Assembly: GCA_964393335.1 (NCBI GenBank)
Contig: CAYMTN010000056.1
Span: 1-25,543 of the forward strand
Direction of reading: 5' to 3'
Length of the DNA: 25,543 nt
Source: CAYMTN01 sp964393335
GTDB taxonomy: Bacteria; Chloroflexota; Anaerolineae; Aggregatilineales; Aggregatilineaceae
The notes below the pieces were generated by a model. That model was not told where the DNA came from. It saw only the letters and a program-made list of their open reading frames with translations, and made no database searches. The position numbers were made by a program, and so were the translations under genes. Of this stretch, positions 1 to 8,736 are shown piece after piece (position 1 is the first letter of the stretch; each line of letters begins with the position of its first letter).

Positions 1-38
1 AGGTAACTATACTTCGTAGTGTCCCTGCCTTGACCAAG

Positions 39-76
39 AAGCCACCGCCTCTGGCGGTGGAGCTTCACTATTTTTA
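39..76 (+). terminator. Candidate intrinsic terminator at left edge
   Basis: A perfect 8-bp stem (CCACCGCC at 42-49 with GGCGGTGG at 53-60) closes a 3-base loop; three more pairs (39-41 with 63-65) can form across a 2-base bulge. A TTTTT run follows at 71-75, about ten bases after the stem rather than immediately, so this is a weaker than usual intrinsic terminator. It would end a plus-strand gene lying outside the window. Confidence 0.4.
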
Positions 77-78
77 TA

Positions 79-107
79 TTGCCAAATAAAACCACTTCAA
101 GTATGCT
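79..107 (+). promoter_or_regulatory. Candidate sigma-70 promoter for the secreted SH3-like gene
   Basis: A -35-like TTGCCA (79-84, 5 of 6 to consensus) is followed after exactly 17 bases by TATGCT (102-107, 4 of 6 to TATAAT). Transcription would begin near 114, giving a leader of about 130 bases before the ATG at 245. It lies directly downstream of the candidate terminator at 39-76, which suits the start of a new transcription unit. Confidence 0.4.
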
Positions 108-244
108 TTAAAGAAGGTGGTGTAGGAAACTACATGTAGGTGGGATTTACTACACTGTTAAGTGGATCATCAAATTCGTTGGAATCTGATTTCCCTGCAT
201 CTCCCCAATAAAGCACCAGTCCTATTATCACAAGGAGAGTGTCT

Positions 245-685
245 ATGTTATCAGACCGTAAGCTCTTGGGTGTAATATTCGCCGCTGTTTTGACCGTTGC
301 CACCGTATTCGCGCTGACGGGAATGCCCTATGGACATTTCAGTTGGTCGAGCCTCGTGGCCGCGCAAGGTGAAGCGCCTTATTACCCCGGCGCAGAAGAA
401 CCGGGATGCCAAATCGACATTCCCGCTGGTTCTGTAGTGGGCAGTTTTTTGAGCGACACGCCGCTTTACTGGTCCCCCAATTGGGGTGACGCCAGTACCC
501 AGTACAGCATCGGGGCAACTGCTGCGCAGCCAAAGACAGCTTGGGTGATCGGCCAGGACGAGACCGAAAGCTTCTACAAGATTATATGGGTCTGCCAATA
601 CCTGTGGGTTCCAAAGTCGACGATGGGACCCAACTATGACGCCGTATGGCAGGGCGCTCCGCTGCCAACCGGCATCGTAGAATAG
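245..685 (+). CDS. Small secreted protein with SH3-like domain
   Basis: A 146-residue protein with a classical signal peptide: basic LSDRK, a hydrophobic stretch over about residues 7-27, then a likely cleavage near residue 40 (VAAQ/GEAP). The mature part has the pattern of bacterial SH3-type domains of secreted proteins: a strand with PLYWSPNW, a TAWVIGQD strand, a SFYKIIW strand and a final LWVPKSTMGP element. Two cysteines (GCQ and VCQ) could form a disulfide. I chose ATG 245 because the Shine-Dalgarno AAGGAG (232-237) is 7 bases upstream; an in-frame GTG at 239 is too close to it. It is probably a monocistronic gene, since a promoter candidate precedes it and a strong terminator follows. 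The ligand is unknown; the SH3-like assignment is by pattern, not by alignment. Confidence 0.75.
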   Translation: MLSDRKLLGVIFAAVLTVATVFALTGMPYGHFSWSSLVAAQGEAPYYPGAEEPGCQIDIPAGSVVGSFLSDTPLYWSPNWGDASTQYSIGATAAQPKTAWVIGQDETESFYKIIWVCQYLWVPKSTMGPNYDAVWQGAPLPTGIVE

Positions 686-708
686 CACGCCAAAAGTATA
701 GATCAGTG

Positions 709-736
709 CGCCGCCGAGTATTTGGCGGCGTTTTTT
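709..736 (+). terminator. Intrinsic terminator after the SH3-like gene
   Basis: A 7-bp G+C-only stem, CGCCGCC (709-715) with GGCGGCG (724-730), with an 8-base loop, is followed immediately by six T residues (731-736). This is a textbook rho-independent terminator. It ends only 34 bases before the ATG of the next gene, so that gene either has a promoter hidden upstream of or inside this element or depends on read-through. Confidence 0.8.
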
Positions 737-770
737 GTTCTGCTTGCTGCCGTGAAAGAGGTCTGGCACC

Positions 771-2300
771 ATGCGCAGCGTGACATCTGGGCCGATTGTT
801 CATCTTGTGAACCGTCGCTGGTTCCAGGAAGTGGTGTTGTTTGGGGTCTGCCTGACCGTTCTGTTAAAAACGCTGGCTCCAACACTTTATGCCCTGGACA
901 GCGCGGAGCTGGTGATCGGCGCGGTGAAATTGGGCATCGTTCACGCGCCAGGTTACGCCCTGTACTTGATTACGGCACATGTTTTTACCTGGCTGCCCAT
1001 CGGAAACCTCAGTTACCGGGTCAACGCTTTTTCTGCCGTTACCCTCGCACTCACAGCACCAGTGTTATACACGCTGCTGGTCCGTCTGACCGACCACTGG
1101 TGGGCGGCTGTATGTGCTACGCTGGGTTTCATGTGGTCATACTATGTATGGGCGGCGGGCATCATCGCTGAAGTATACGCCGCCCAAATCTTCACGCTGG
1201 CGCTTGTGCTGGCGATGGTCGTTATGCTGTACCGTAGTCCGGCCCAAAATCCTGCTTATTCGCACCTGCTGATCGGGGCAGGCGCTGCATTTGGGCTGGC
1301 TGTTGCGGCCCATCCTGCGTCGATCCTGTTCGCGCCGGGGATGGTGATCAGCTTTCGCGTGTTACATATTCGTTGGCGAGACAGCGTGTTAGCGGCGTTG
1401 CTGGCGGCAGCTATTTTGGGGCTGTCCCTGATCTATTTCCCGATACGCTACGCGGCTGATCCTGCCCTGAATCTTGCCGGTGTCTACGACGCGCGGGGAG
1501 TTTTTCAGCCGGTAGACCTGCAGACACCTGGCGGTATCTGGTGGCTGCTCAGCGGGCGGCAGTTTTCAGGGATGTTTTTTGCCAATGGTTTGTTGCCTGA
1601 CCTGCGGCATTTCTTGTCACTCCTGTGGGCCAATTATCTGGGCGTCGGGGTTTTGATCGGTGCCCTCGGTCTCCACGCAGTCTACCAGGCTGAGCGGCGG
1701 TTGCTCTGGATATGGCTGGCCTTCTTTTTACCTTATACCTATTTTTATGCGTGTTACGGCGTCTCCGACGTTGAAACTATGTTTGGCCCGACCTATCTAC
1801 TGTGGGCGGTCATGATCGCTTTCGGCATACGGCGCTTGAACCCGCCGCCGCGTGTGCGCCCGCTGATCGTTTTCGGCTTGCCCGTGATCTTGCTGGTGAT
1901 CAACTTCCCCCTGCTTGATCTCAGCACGGACCGCACCGTGCGCACGCGCGCGGAACATCTGATGGCGGCGATACCCCCAGATGCCACGGTTTTGGGTCAG
2001 TGGTGGGATATTGTCCCGCTCCAATACTTGCACATTGTCGAGGAACGCCGTCCTGGCCTGACGCTTCGTAACCTGTTTTTATTTTCTCAGCCAGATTACG
2101 AAGCCTATCTCGCCTGGTATCTTGAAACATCGCCCGACCCGCTGGTAATCCTGGGCAATGCGCCACCTGAACTGCCTGATAACGTCCGGGCGTCGGTTTC
2201 GTTGCTCACCATCTATGTTTCACATTCCGGGGAGAAAATCGACGAACCCGTGATCGCCGGAATAATCCTGACTCGCCCAACGGCTACTCTTGACCCATGA
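771..2300 (+). CDS. DUF2723 / TMEM260-like GT-C membrane glycosyltransferase
   Basis: A 509-residue multi-pass membrane protein. After a first membrane segment (about 20-40) it carries LDSAEL (Asp43) then a region reading LGIVHAPGYALYLI and a PIGNLSYRVNAFSA stretch, which are the hallmarks of DUF2723 (Pfam PF11028), the family of human TMEM260, a protein O-mannosyltransferase. In GT-C enzymes an acidic residue in this first periplasmic loop is the catalytic or metal site. About nine to ten hydrophobic segments run to residue 380, then a soluble C-terminal part of some 125 residues. Bacteroidota members of the family are often about twice as long, so this is a short form. The RBS AAAGAGG (755-761) lies 9 bases before the ATG. 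Its stop overlaps the next ATG (ATGA), so the two are translationally coupled. Donor (probably polyprenyl-phosphate sugar) and acceptor are unknown. Confidence 0.8.
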   Translation: MRSVTSGPIVHLVNRRWFQEVVLFGVCLTVLLKTLAPTLYALDSAELVIGAVKLGIVHAPGYALYLITAHVFTWLPIGNLSYRVNAFSAVTLALTAPVLYTLLVRLTDHWWAAVCATLGFMWSYYVWAAGIIAEVYAAQIFTLALVLAMVVMLYRSPAQNPAYSHLLIGAGAAFGLAVAAHPASILFAPGMVISFRVLHIRWRDSVLAALLAAAILGLSLIYFPIRYAADPALNLAGVYDARGVFQPVDLQTPGGIWWLLSGRQFSGMFFANGLLPDLRHFLSLLWANYLGVGVLIGALGLHAVYQAERRLLWIWLAFFLPYTYFYACYGVSDVETMFGPTYLLWAVMIAFGIRRLNPPPRVRPLIVFGLPVILLVINFPLLDLSTDRTVRTRAEHLMAAIPPDATVLGQWWDIVPLQYLHIVEERRPGLTLRNLFLFSQPDYEAYLAWYLETSPDPLVILGNAPPELPDNVRASVSLLTIYVSHSGEKIDEPVIAGIILTRPTATLDP

Positions 2301-4207
2301 TACTTAAACCGTTTTCTCCGCGACTCAAAGGGCTGCATTGGCCTTCGCCAACCTACCAATCATGGGGCTGGGTTGTTCCACTGCTGCTGTTGGCGGCGGT
2401 GTTAGGTGGCCAATACCTCAACGGCGATAACCTCTGGTTCGACGAGGTTTATTCACTGATGGAGGCCGGTGGGGCACACTATCCCCGCCTTACCCCGGTT
2501 GGGATATGGCGTTATATGTCCACCGCCGATCCCTTTAACCCGCCCGGTTTTTTCTGGGTGTTGGCCGGGTGGGGCAGACTCGTGGGCTGGACCCCATTTG
2601 CCGACCGGGCGCTAGCGCTTTTTGGGGGTATGCTCGCCGTCGCGACGACGTACCGCGCGGGTAGCGTCATGGTTTCGAAGCGTGTTGGGTTTTTCGCCGC
2701 TGCCGTGCTGAGTTCGTCGGCAGTCCTGGTATACTACATGCACGAACTGCGCCAGTACACCGCGCTGACCGCGATGACTGCCTTTACCTTGTGGATGTAC
2801 TGGCGCGTGATCACCGCTCGACGGTTTGATCGAGCGGCGGCAATGGGGCTTTTCGCAGGAATGCTGAGTCTGCCTTATCTCAATTACATAGGTTTGATGC
2901 CGGCGGGTGCCATCGGGTTATACCATCTCGTCTGCGTAAAAAAAGACCGCCGCTGGTTGTACGTGATGATTGTAATGGCGCTGGCAGGTGTCTTCTTTTT
3001 GCCCTGGTCAGAGACAATGTGGCGGGTGGCTCGGCCAGTACCCGATCATCCTCTGTTTTCTCGTGTAATGACCCCAGGCCAAATCCTGCTGAACGTTGGG
3101 TATGCATTTAGCAACGCCAGCCTGCCCCTGCTTGTTATTGTGCTGGCTTACGCGATCACGGCGCGTGGACGAAGCAGCAGCGCAATATGGTTTATCACGG
3201 TCGCCGCGGTGGTATTGTACGCCATCACCAACTTCGAGCTTCACCTCCTGGTCCAATCGCGCCTTCGCTACTTGCTGCCCCTGTGGCCGCTGCTGGCCCT
3301 GCTGGTCGCACTGGGCATAGAACGGTTGAGCCAGCACGGGCTGCGCCCGGAACTGCTCCTGGTAGTGTGGCTCGCGACCGGCATCTGGCACAGCCCTGGC
3401 GTCAGGTTCGCACGCCAGCTTGAATTGAACGGGTCCTTCGGCCCTGACTGGCAGGCGCTGGCTGCTAATCTACATGCTAATGAACGTCCCGGCGATGCAT
3501 TCGCTTTTTTTGGCTACTCGTACAGCGACGATCGCGCGTTCGAGTTCTATACTCACAACCTGAAAAGCCCGGTTTTTTTCGTCCCCAGCGTTATTTGGAA
3601 TAACGGTGATCGTTTCGGTGCTATTGCGCAGGCCGTGGAATACATGGCGGCAGCGACCCGTTTTTGGGTGGCCTACGATATGGAACCGGATGCTTTTGCA
3701 CCTACAGAGTTCCAGCAGCGGTTGGCCGAGGATTACGCGTTCTGTGGGTGGTATTCCGGGGGACCCAATTTCTGGCTCCAGCTTTTCGCGCGGTTACCCG
3801 ATCCGCCGGCGTTTCGCTTCGGAGACGACTTGCTGCCTTCATCCCAGGTTTTGAGTCTGAATCTGGTCGATCCGCTTCCAGCAGAAGCTGACAATTCGCT
3901 GAACGTACAGATGGCCTGGGCAGCCGGTGGCGGTATTCCAGCGAATACCTACGACGTATTCTTGAGCCTCTACCAGCCAGATGGCGAGGAGGCACTCCGC
4001 CAGGAATTCTGGCTGCCTGCCCGGAAAACATTGTGTCTGACTCAGACGCTTGACATCATGGACCTGCCGCCCGGAGACTACGAGGTCCGTCTGGCCGTCG
4101 TGGCCTGGGGAACATCGCTGCCAGGCGTGCGGACAGCCACCGGAGAAAAGTCAAATAGGATCTCATTCGGGACTTTCCACAAGGTGCTTCCGCCCTATCC
4201 AGACTGA
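2297..4207 (+). CDS. GT39/PMT_2-like membrane glycosyltransferase with C-terminal beta domain
   Basis: A 636-residue GT-C protein. Residues about 25-40 form the first membrane helix, followed by LNGDNLWFDEVYSL, whose Asp49-Glu50 match the conserved acidic site of the PMT_2/ArnT-like (GT39/GT83) fold. TADPFNPPGFFWVLAGW is the usual second loop motif. Roughly ten membrane segments extend to about residue 360, then a soluble region with a mixed alpha/beta part and, from about residue 500, an all-beta tail (strands NSLNVQMAW, YDVFLSLYQP, PPGDYEVRLAVVAW) that resembles the beta-sandwiches of other genes in the window. It likely transfers a sugar from a polyprenyl-phosphate donor on the outer face of the membrane; the acceptor is not visible. 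It starts inside the stop codon of the preceding gene and forms a two-gene unit with it. The 173 bases up to the convergent nuclease gene hold no clear hairpin terminator. Confidence 0.8.
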   Translation: MILKPFSPRLKGLHWPSPTYQSWGWVVPLLLLAAVLGGQYLNGDNLWFDEVYSLMEAGGAHYPRLTPVGIWRYMSTADPFNPPGFFWVLAGWGRLVGWTPFADRALALFGGMLAVATTYRAGSVMVSKRVGFFAAAVLSSSAVLVYYMHELRQYTALTAMTAFTLWMYWRVITARRFDRAAAMGLFAGMLSLPYLNYIGLMPAGAIGLYHLVCVKKDRRWLYVMIVMALAGVFFLPWSETMWRVARPVPDHPLFSRVMTPGQILLNVGYAFSNASLPLLVIVLAYAITARGRSSSAIWFITVAAVVLYAITNFELHLLVQSRLRYLLPLWPLLALLVALGIERLSQHGLRPELLLVVWLATGIWHSPGVRFARQLELNGSFGPDWQALAANLHANERPGDAFAFFGYSYSDDRAFEFYTHNLKSPVFFVPSVIWNNGDRFGAIAQAVEYMAAATRFWVAYDMEPDAFAPTEFQQRLAEDYAFCGWYSGGPNFWLQLFARLPDPPAFRFGDDLLPSSQVLSLNLVDPLPAEADNSLNVQMAWAAGGGIPANTYDVFLSLYQPDGEEALRQEFWLPARKTLCLTQTLDIMDLPPGDYEVRLAVVAWGTSLPGVRTATGEKSNRISFGTFHKVLPPYPD

Positions 4208-4380
4208 TGCTATCGCCCACAGAACCCGCAGCCCTCGAAAACTAACCCGAAGGGAATAGTGTTATGGACGTGAAGCCACGGTGCTCAAATGGTGGAACTA
4301 TCCTCGACAGGCCACGCGGGGACTGTATATCACCTCACCCGCTAGCCGGTCACCAGGTCCGGGGAACAGCCATCGCACTG

Positions 4381-5886
4381 TCAGGTCGTTTCGTCCTGTG
4401 ACGGATGAGATTCCACCAACCAGCGCCAGACCCAGGCCAGGGATTGCACGTCCGCCCGCTGGTACATGCAGGCACGAGCCAACACGTCCAGGCCGCCCCC
4501 ATCCAGCCAGTATTTATAGTCCAGGTAGGCCGCAAACCAATCGTTATACCCCGGCCAGGGGAAGCCCAGGTAAGCCGAGATGACCTTGATCGATGTGCTG
4601 CGCAGTGGAAAACTGATCGCGCGTGTGATTGTCGCGTGCAGATCGTGAAAGCGCGGCTCCAACTGCTGGCGTATGTCCAGCGGGGCGGTGGTGCGCAGCA
4701 TACCCACGTCGTAACCACTCCAGTGATAGACCGGGCTATCATCACCTGCATGACGGGTGACAGACGCGGCCAGCACTTCCCAGGCGGAATCGCTGTCCGG
4801 CACGAGCGTGATCACCTGTCCATCTGGCAGGGCCAGCGGTTCCGGCACCTGCACCGGCGCGACCAGCGCGATCTGCGTCGCGCCCCCGGTGTCACACCAG
4901 CCCATGCACCAGGGGACCGTTCTGCCGTTTACTTCCAGCGTTTCGAGGTCGAACATCCAGCCGGGACGGTAGCACGCAGCGGGCAGTGGCCGGTGGTTGA
5001 CGGGGCGTTCTTCGAGCCACGCCCGCGCGTTGGCATGGATGACCGGGGCCGTGAGCGGCCCGATCCCCTTGATACGCTGCAAATCGGCTGGAGCCAGTGC
5101 CGCAACGTGTGCCAGCGTCGTGATCCCGGCTTGCTGCATATTCGCGCGTGTCCTGGACGATACGCGGTACAGCAGGTCAATGCGTTTTTCGCGCTGCGCA
5201 ACGGCCTGGCACGCGCTGTACCAGGGACAGCCGGTGCAGTGCTGTTCAATACGCACGGGCGGTTCAGGTACCGAGTCGAACAGGGCCACCGCGCGCGTCA
5301 GCGCGGCCATCAAACGCTCGTCGTCGTATTCGTGTAACACGCGCCGCCGGGGCCGCCCGTAGACGTCCGCGCCCAGCCACAACTCGCCATTCAACGTCGT
5401 TTCCTGCACAAAACTCAACAGCCAGGTGTATAGGTCAAGCTGCACGTAATCCGCCTCTACCGGGACGGCACGCTGCTTGATCTCCACCGGGGCATAACGA
5501 TACCCATCATACTCTCCCAGCCGCCGCAGTTGACCGATCTGGCCGCGCAGGGTAAACGTGCGTCCGCCCAGGTCGAGCGGGACGCGCTGCTCCAGGCACG
5601 CACCGATGATGCCCGGCACGCCCTGCTGCATCAGGTCATGCGTGGCGGCGACGGCGTCCGCCCACGATTCCACGCGAACCGGCTCGATCTCGTGCGTCGT
5701 CGCAGCCTGCACGCGCTGTTCATGCTGGATGCCAAGCGTATACAGCCGCCGTGTTTCCGGCGGGACCGGGGCGCGCTGCGCGGGATCGCCATGTTGGTCC
5801 AGCCAGACGCGGCGCTCACACGCCAACAGGTGGCGGAGCGTTTGAGCGGTAATGACGGGCTGCGTATCGGTCGATGGCGTATTCAT
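4381..5886 (-). CDS. TM0106-type RecB/Cas4-like and RNase H-like nuclease
   Basis: A 501-residue cytoplasmic protein with the layout of TM0106-family RecB-like nucleases. N-terminal part: Cys23 (ACERRVWL), a PVEIKQ motif (Glu135, Lys137) and CTGCPWYSAC (Cys217, 220, 226), giving four cysteines as in Cas4/AddB iron-sulfur nucleases. Middle: a helix-hairpin-helix (about 245-292, IKGIGP). C-terminal part: an RNase H-like 3'-5' exonuclease domain with DLET (Asp313, Glu315), GYDVGML and a final RADVQSL, so all DEDD acids seem present. Oddly, the expected Asp of the PD-(D/E)XK site, about 17 residues before Glu135, is Gly118 in RGQIGQL, so the first nuclease site may be inactive. It likely acts in DNA processing or repair; no cas genes are nearby. 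The ATG has an AGGGA ribosome site about ten bases upstream. Confidence 0.8.
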   Translation of the reverse strand: MNTPSTDTQPVITAQTLRHLLACERRVWLDQHGDPAQRAPVPPETRRLYTLGIQHEQRVQAATTHEIEPVRVESWADAVAATHDLMQQGVPGIIGACLEQRVPLDLGGRTFTLRGQIGQLRRLGEYDGYRYAPVEIKQRAVPVEADYVQLDLYTWLLSFVQETTLNGELWLGADVYGRPRRRVLHEYDDERLMAALTRAVALFDSVPEPPVRIEQHCTGCPWYSACQAVAQREKRIDLLYRVSSRTRANMQQAGITTLAHVAALAPADLQRIKGIGPLTAPVIHANARAWLEERPVNHRPLPAACYRPGWMFDLETLEVNGRTVPWCMGWCDTGGATQIALVAPVQVPEPLALPDGQVITLVPDSDSAWEVLAASVTRHAGDDSPVYHWSGYDVGMLRTTAPLDIRQQLEPRFHDLHATITRAISFPLRSTSIKVISAYLGFPWPGYNDWFAAYLDYKYWLDGGGLDVLARACMYQRADVQSLAWVWRWLVESHPSQDETT

Positions 5887-5963
5887 GTGGTGCGATCCCT
5901 ATGCTGTGCGCGGCTATTCTGCACCAGATCAAGGCGTGCTGCAAGATGATATGTATCCGCAAA

Positions 5964-5992
5964 CGAGGCCCCAACCGGACGGCGGGGCCTCG
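5964..5992 (-). terminator. Terminator of the cellobiose phosphorylase gene
   Basis: CGAGGCCCC (5964-5972) pairs perfectly with GGGGCCTCG (5984-5992), a 9-bp G+C-rich stem with an 11-base loop, placed 26 bases after the stop codon of the minus-strand GH94 gene. Read on the minus strand the stem is followed by TTT and then mixed sequence, so the U tract is short. It separates the GH94 gene from the downstream nuclease gene. Confidence 0.6.
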
Positions 5993-6017
5993 TGATGTCA
6001 CCGGAATGGACGCCGTC

Positions 6018-8459
6018 TCAGGCGATGACGGCGGTTACCTCTGTTTCCGTCTCACCGGCAGGCAGCGGAACGATCGTGCCCTCCACCGGCTGCCCGTTTA
6101 CGACCAGCGTGACGGTGTTACCGGGACCTTCACGCCGCACCGTGATGCGGTACGTCACGCCGCGAAAGACGCGTACAACCTTGAACCCGGTCCAGTCATC
6201 CGGGACGGCGGGCGCAATCTGCAAACCGTTGTAGGTCGGGCGGATGCCCAAAATCCACTGCGTGATGGCGACGAAATTCCAGGCGGCAGTGCCCGTCAGC
6301 CAGGAATTTTTCGCTTCACCGTGCGTGGGAGCATCTTTCCCGGCGATCATCTGCGCGTAAACATATGGCTCGCAGCGATGCACCTCGCTGATCGCCTCGC
6401 GCACCGACGGGCAGATGCGCCTGTAATAGTCGAACGCACGGTCAGCATTACCGGCCAGCACCTCGGCAGCCATGATCCAGGGGTTATTGTGGCAGAAGAT
6501 ACCGGCATTTTCCTTGTAACCGGGCGGGTAGGATGAGATTTCGCCCAGGTGCACGTAATACTGGGTGAAGGCCGGATTCAGCAGCACGATGCCATGCGGC
6601 GTCGCCAGCCGTTCAGCGACCGACTCCAGTGCCCGGTGTGCGCGGCCATCGTCCAGCCCGATTCCGGCCATGATGCAGATCCCTTGCGGCTCGACGAAGA
6701 TCTGGCCCTCGTCGCAGAGCTGGGAACCGACCGGCTGGCTGTAGTGGTCGTAGGCACGGCGGAACCACGCGCCATCCCAGCCGTGTTGGTTGACGGTAGC
6801 TGTCATCCGCGCCGCCGCTCGCTGGAAACGCCCGGCGTCATCGCTCAACCCGCGCTGCTCGGCCAACTCGGCCAGTTCGGTTGCCGTCAGCACAAACAAC
6901 CCGCCGATGAACACCGATTCGGCGACTTTGCCATCCATCACGTCGGCGGTCTGGAACGATTCACCCGGCTCGCTGGAGAAGGTGTTGAGGTTGAGGCAGT
7001 CGTTCCAGTCCGCACGCCCGATCAACGGCAGGCCGTGTGGTCCCAGGCGATCCAGCGTGTACTGGATGCAGCGCCGCAGGTGTTCGTAGAGTGGCTGTTC
7101 GCTGCCAGGCCGGTTGTCGAACTGCACCGGCTCATCCAGGATCGACCAATCGCCTGTTTCCTTGATGTAAGCGATCACTCCCAGGATCAACCAGTGCGGG
7201 TCGTCGTTAAAATTGCTGCCGACCGCCTTGTTGCCGCGTTTGGTGAGCGGTTGGTACTGGTGGTATGCGCCGCCGTCCTCGAACTGGGTTGCGGCGATGT
7301 CGAGGATGCGTTCGCGGGCGCGGTCCGGCGTCATATGCACGAGGCCGAGCAAATCTTGGCTGGAGTCGCGAAAGCCCATGCCTCGCCCCACGCCGGACTC
7401 AAAAAACGACGCTGAGCGCGACATGTTAAAGGTGACCATGCATTGGTAAGCGTTCCAGATATTGACCATGCGGTTGACGTGCTCGTCCGGCGTTTCGACG
7501 CACAGCCGGTTCAGCAGCGAATCCCAATGGCGGCGCAGGGTTTCGAATGCCGCGCTCGCGCTATCGCCGTCGAGATAGCGGGTGATGACCGGTTTGACCG
7601 TGCGCTTGTTGATGGTCTGCGATCCAGGCGGGTCAAACTTGTCATCGCGCGGATTCTCGTGATAGCCCAGCACAAAGACGATCTGCCGTGATTCGCCGGG
7701 CGCTAAGGCCAATGTGATGTGGTGCGATCCGACCGGTGCCCAGCCGTGCGCGATCGAGTTGGCCGATTGCCCCGCCTCGACGACGGCGGGGTTGTCAAAC
7801 CCGCGATACGGGCCGAGGAAGGCGTCACGCTGGGTGTCAAACCCGGCCAGCCCGGCGGAGCAGGCAAAATAGGCAAAGTGGTCGCGCCGCTCGCGATATT
7901 CGGTTTTGTGGTAGATCACGCCGTCTTCAACTTCCACCTCGCCGATGTTGAAGTTGCGCTGGAAGTTGGTCATATCGTCGTAGGCGTCCCACAGGTTAAA
8001 TTCCACGAATGAAAAGACCGAAAGGTTCGCCGGCTCGCTGCGCTGGTTGGTGATGCTGAACTGCCATATTTCCAGGTTTTCGTCCAGCGGGACAAAATAG
8101 CGCGTCTCGGCAGCGATGCCCTGGTAGGTCGAGCTGATCACCGTGTAACCCATGCCGTGACGGCAGGTGTAGGCGTCCAGATCACGGCGCGTCGGCTGCC
8201 AGGATGGCGACCAGAAATCGCCGCTGGCGTTGTCCCGCAGGTAGAGATAGCGCCCGCCGACATCAAACGGCGCGTTGTTGTAGCGGTAGCGTGTCAGGCG
8301 GCGCAGGCGGGCATCGCAGTAAAACGAGTATCCCCCAGCTGTGTTGGAGATCAAGCCAAAATACGCCTGGCTACCCAGGTAATTGATCCAGGGCAGCGGA
8401 GTGTCCGGGCGCGTGATGACATATTCGCGGCTGGCGTCATCGAAATATCCGTATTTCAT
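6018..8459 (-). CDS. cbp: Cellobiose phosphorylase (GH94)
   Basis: An 813-residue cytoplasmic enzyme with no signal peptide, the normal length for cellobiose phosphorylase (clostridial enzymes are about 811). It matches the family from end to end by recognisable blocks: MKYGYFDDA start, PWINYLGS, GGYSFYCDARLRR, NAYQCMVTFNMSRSAS, GRGMGFRDSSQDLLG, RADWNDCLNL (residues 482-491, with Asp487 as the likely general acid), PPGYKENAGIFCHNN and AKNSWLTGTAAWNF. It cleaves cellobiose with inorganic phosphate to alpha-glucose 1-phosphate and glucose, saving ATP during cellulose-oligomer use. Cellobiose specificity rather than cellodextrin is inferred from the close match. The ATG has AAGGA 7 bases upstream. 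Two CelR-like operators and a near-consensus promoter lie upstream, so repression relieved by cellobiose is probable. It is monocistronic, bounded by a terminator at 5964-5992. Confidence 0.95.
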   Translation of the reverse strand: MKYGYFDDASREYVITRPDTPLPWINYLGSQAYFGLISNTAGGYSFYCDARLRRLTRYRYNNAPFDVGGRYLYLRDNASGDFWSPSWQPTRRDLDAYTCRHGMGYTVISSTYQGIAAETRYFVPLDENLEIWQFSITNQRSEPANLSVFSFVEFNLWDAYDDMTNFQRNFNIGEVEVEDGVIYHKTEYRERRDHFAYFACSAGLAGFDTQRDAFLGPYRGFDNPAVVEAGQSANSIAHGWAPVGSHHITLALAPGESRQIVFVLGYHENPRDDKFDPPGSQTINKRTVKPVITRYLDGDSASAAFETLRRHWDSLLNRLCVETPDEHVNRMVNIWNAYQCMVTFNMSRSASFFESGVGRGMGFRDSSQDLLGLVHMTPDRARERILDIAATQFEDGGAYHQYQPLTKRGNKAVGSNFNDDPHWLILGVIAYIKETGDWSILDEPVQFDNRPGSEQPLYEHLRRCIQYTLDRLGPHGLPLIGRADWNDCLNLNTFSSEPGESFQTADVMDGKVAESVFIGGLFVLTATELAELAEQRGLSDDAGRFQRAAARMTATVNQHGWDGAWFRRAYDHYSQPVGSQLCDEGQIFVEPQGICIMAGIGLDDGRAHRALESVAERLATPHGIVLLNPAFTQYYVHLGEISSYPPGYKENAGIFCHNNPWIMAAEVLAGNADRAFDYYRRICPSVREAISEVHRCEPYVYAQMIAGKDAPTHGEAKNSWLTGTAAWNFVAITQWILGIRPTYNGLQIAPAVPDDWTGFKVVRVFRGVTYRITVRREGPGNTVTLVVNGQPVEGTIVPLPAGETETEVTAVIA

Positions 8460-8596
8460 AGGGCAATCCTTGTCCGTGTCGAAAAGGGCAAAAGGGTTAC
8501 GAGGGAGTGATCAGGAGTATCCGGTGTATGCCGGTTAGATGAAGATAAACGGGCGGCCCACCCTGGTTGCGCACTTACATACGGGCTGCTCATTTT

Positions 8597-8610
8597 TGGG
8601 ATCGCTCCCA
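8597..8610. promoter_or_regulatory. CelR/LacI-type operator O2
   Basis: TGGGATCGCTCCCA differs at one position from TGGGAGCGCTCCCA, the 14-base inverted repeat known as the target of the LacI-family repressor CelR in Thermobifida. It lies 137 bases upstream of the GH94 start codon, inside the predicted leader, and its centre is 140 bases from that of O1. It could be an auxiliary site for looping or roadblock repression. No LacI-family regulator gene is in the window. Confidence 0.65.
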
Positions 8611-8736
8611 TTTTCGCAAAGAATTAGTCACCTGAGTCCGGCCTGCCAATGAGGGCGCGATGGTGACGAAACAGGCGGCAGGCGGCGGGTGATCGGGCAG
8701 TGGTCCTGCAAACAGGAGTCAAACCCGTCCCATTTA

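Noticed and set aside
251..772. A minus-strand open frame of 173 codons over the small secreted-protein gene.
   Set aside because: It crosses the plus-strand terminator and lacks a ribosome site; the plus-strand gene has a signal peptide and Shine-Dalgarno.
4405..5337. A 310-codon plus-strand open frame opposite the nuclease gene.
   Set aside because: Arg/Gly/Pro-rich antisense shadow of a well-supported gene with iron-sulfur and RNase H motifs.
4381..5886. Interpretation of the nuclease as a CRISPR Cas4.
   Set aside because: It has a C-terminal RNase H-like exonuclease and helix-hairpin-helix, is twice the length of Cas4, and no cas gene or repeat array is in the window.
8613..8647. A second promoter for GH94 just upstream of O2 (TTGGCA, 17 bases, TAATTC on the minus strand).
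   Set aside because: The -10 matches only two of six consensus positions; the promoter at 8763-8792 is far better.
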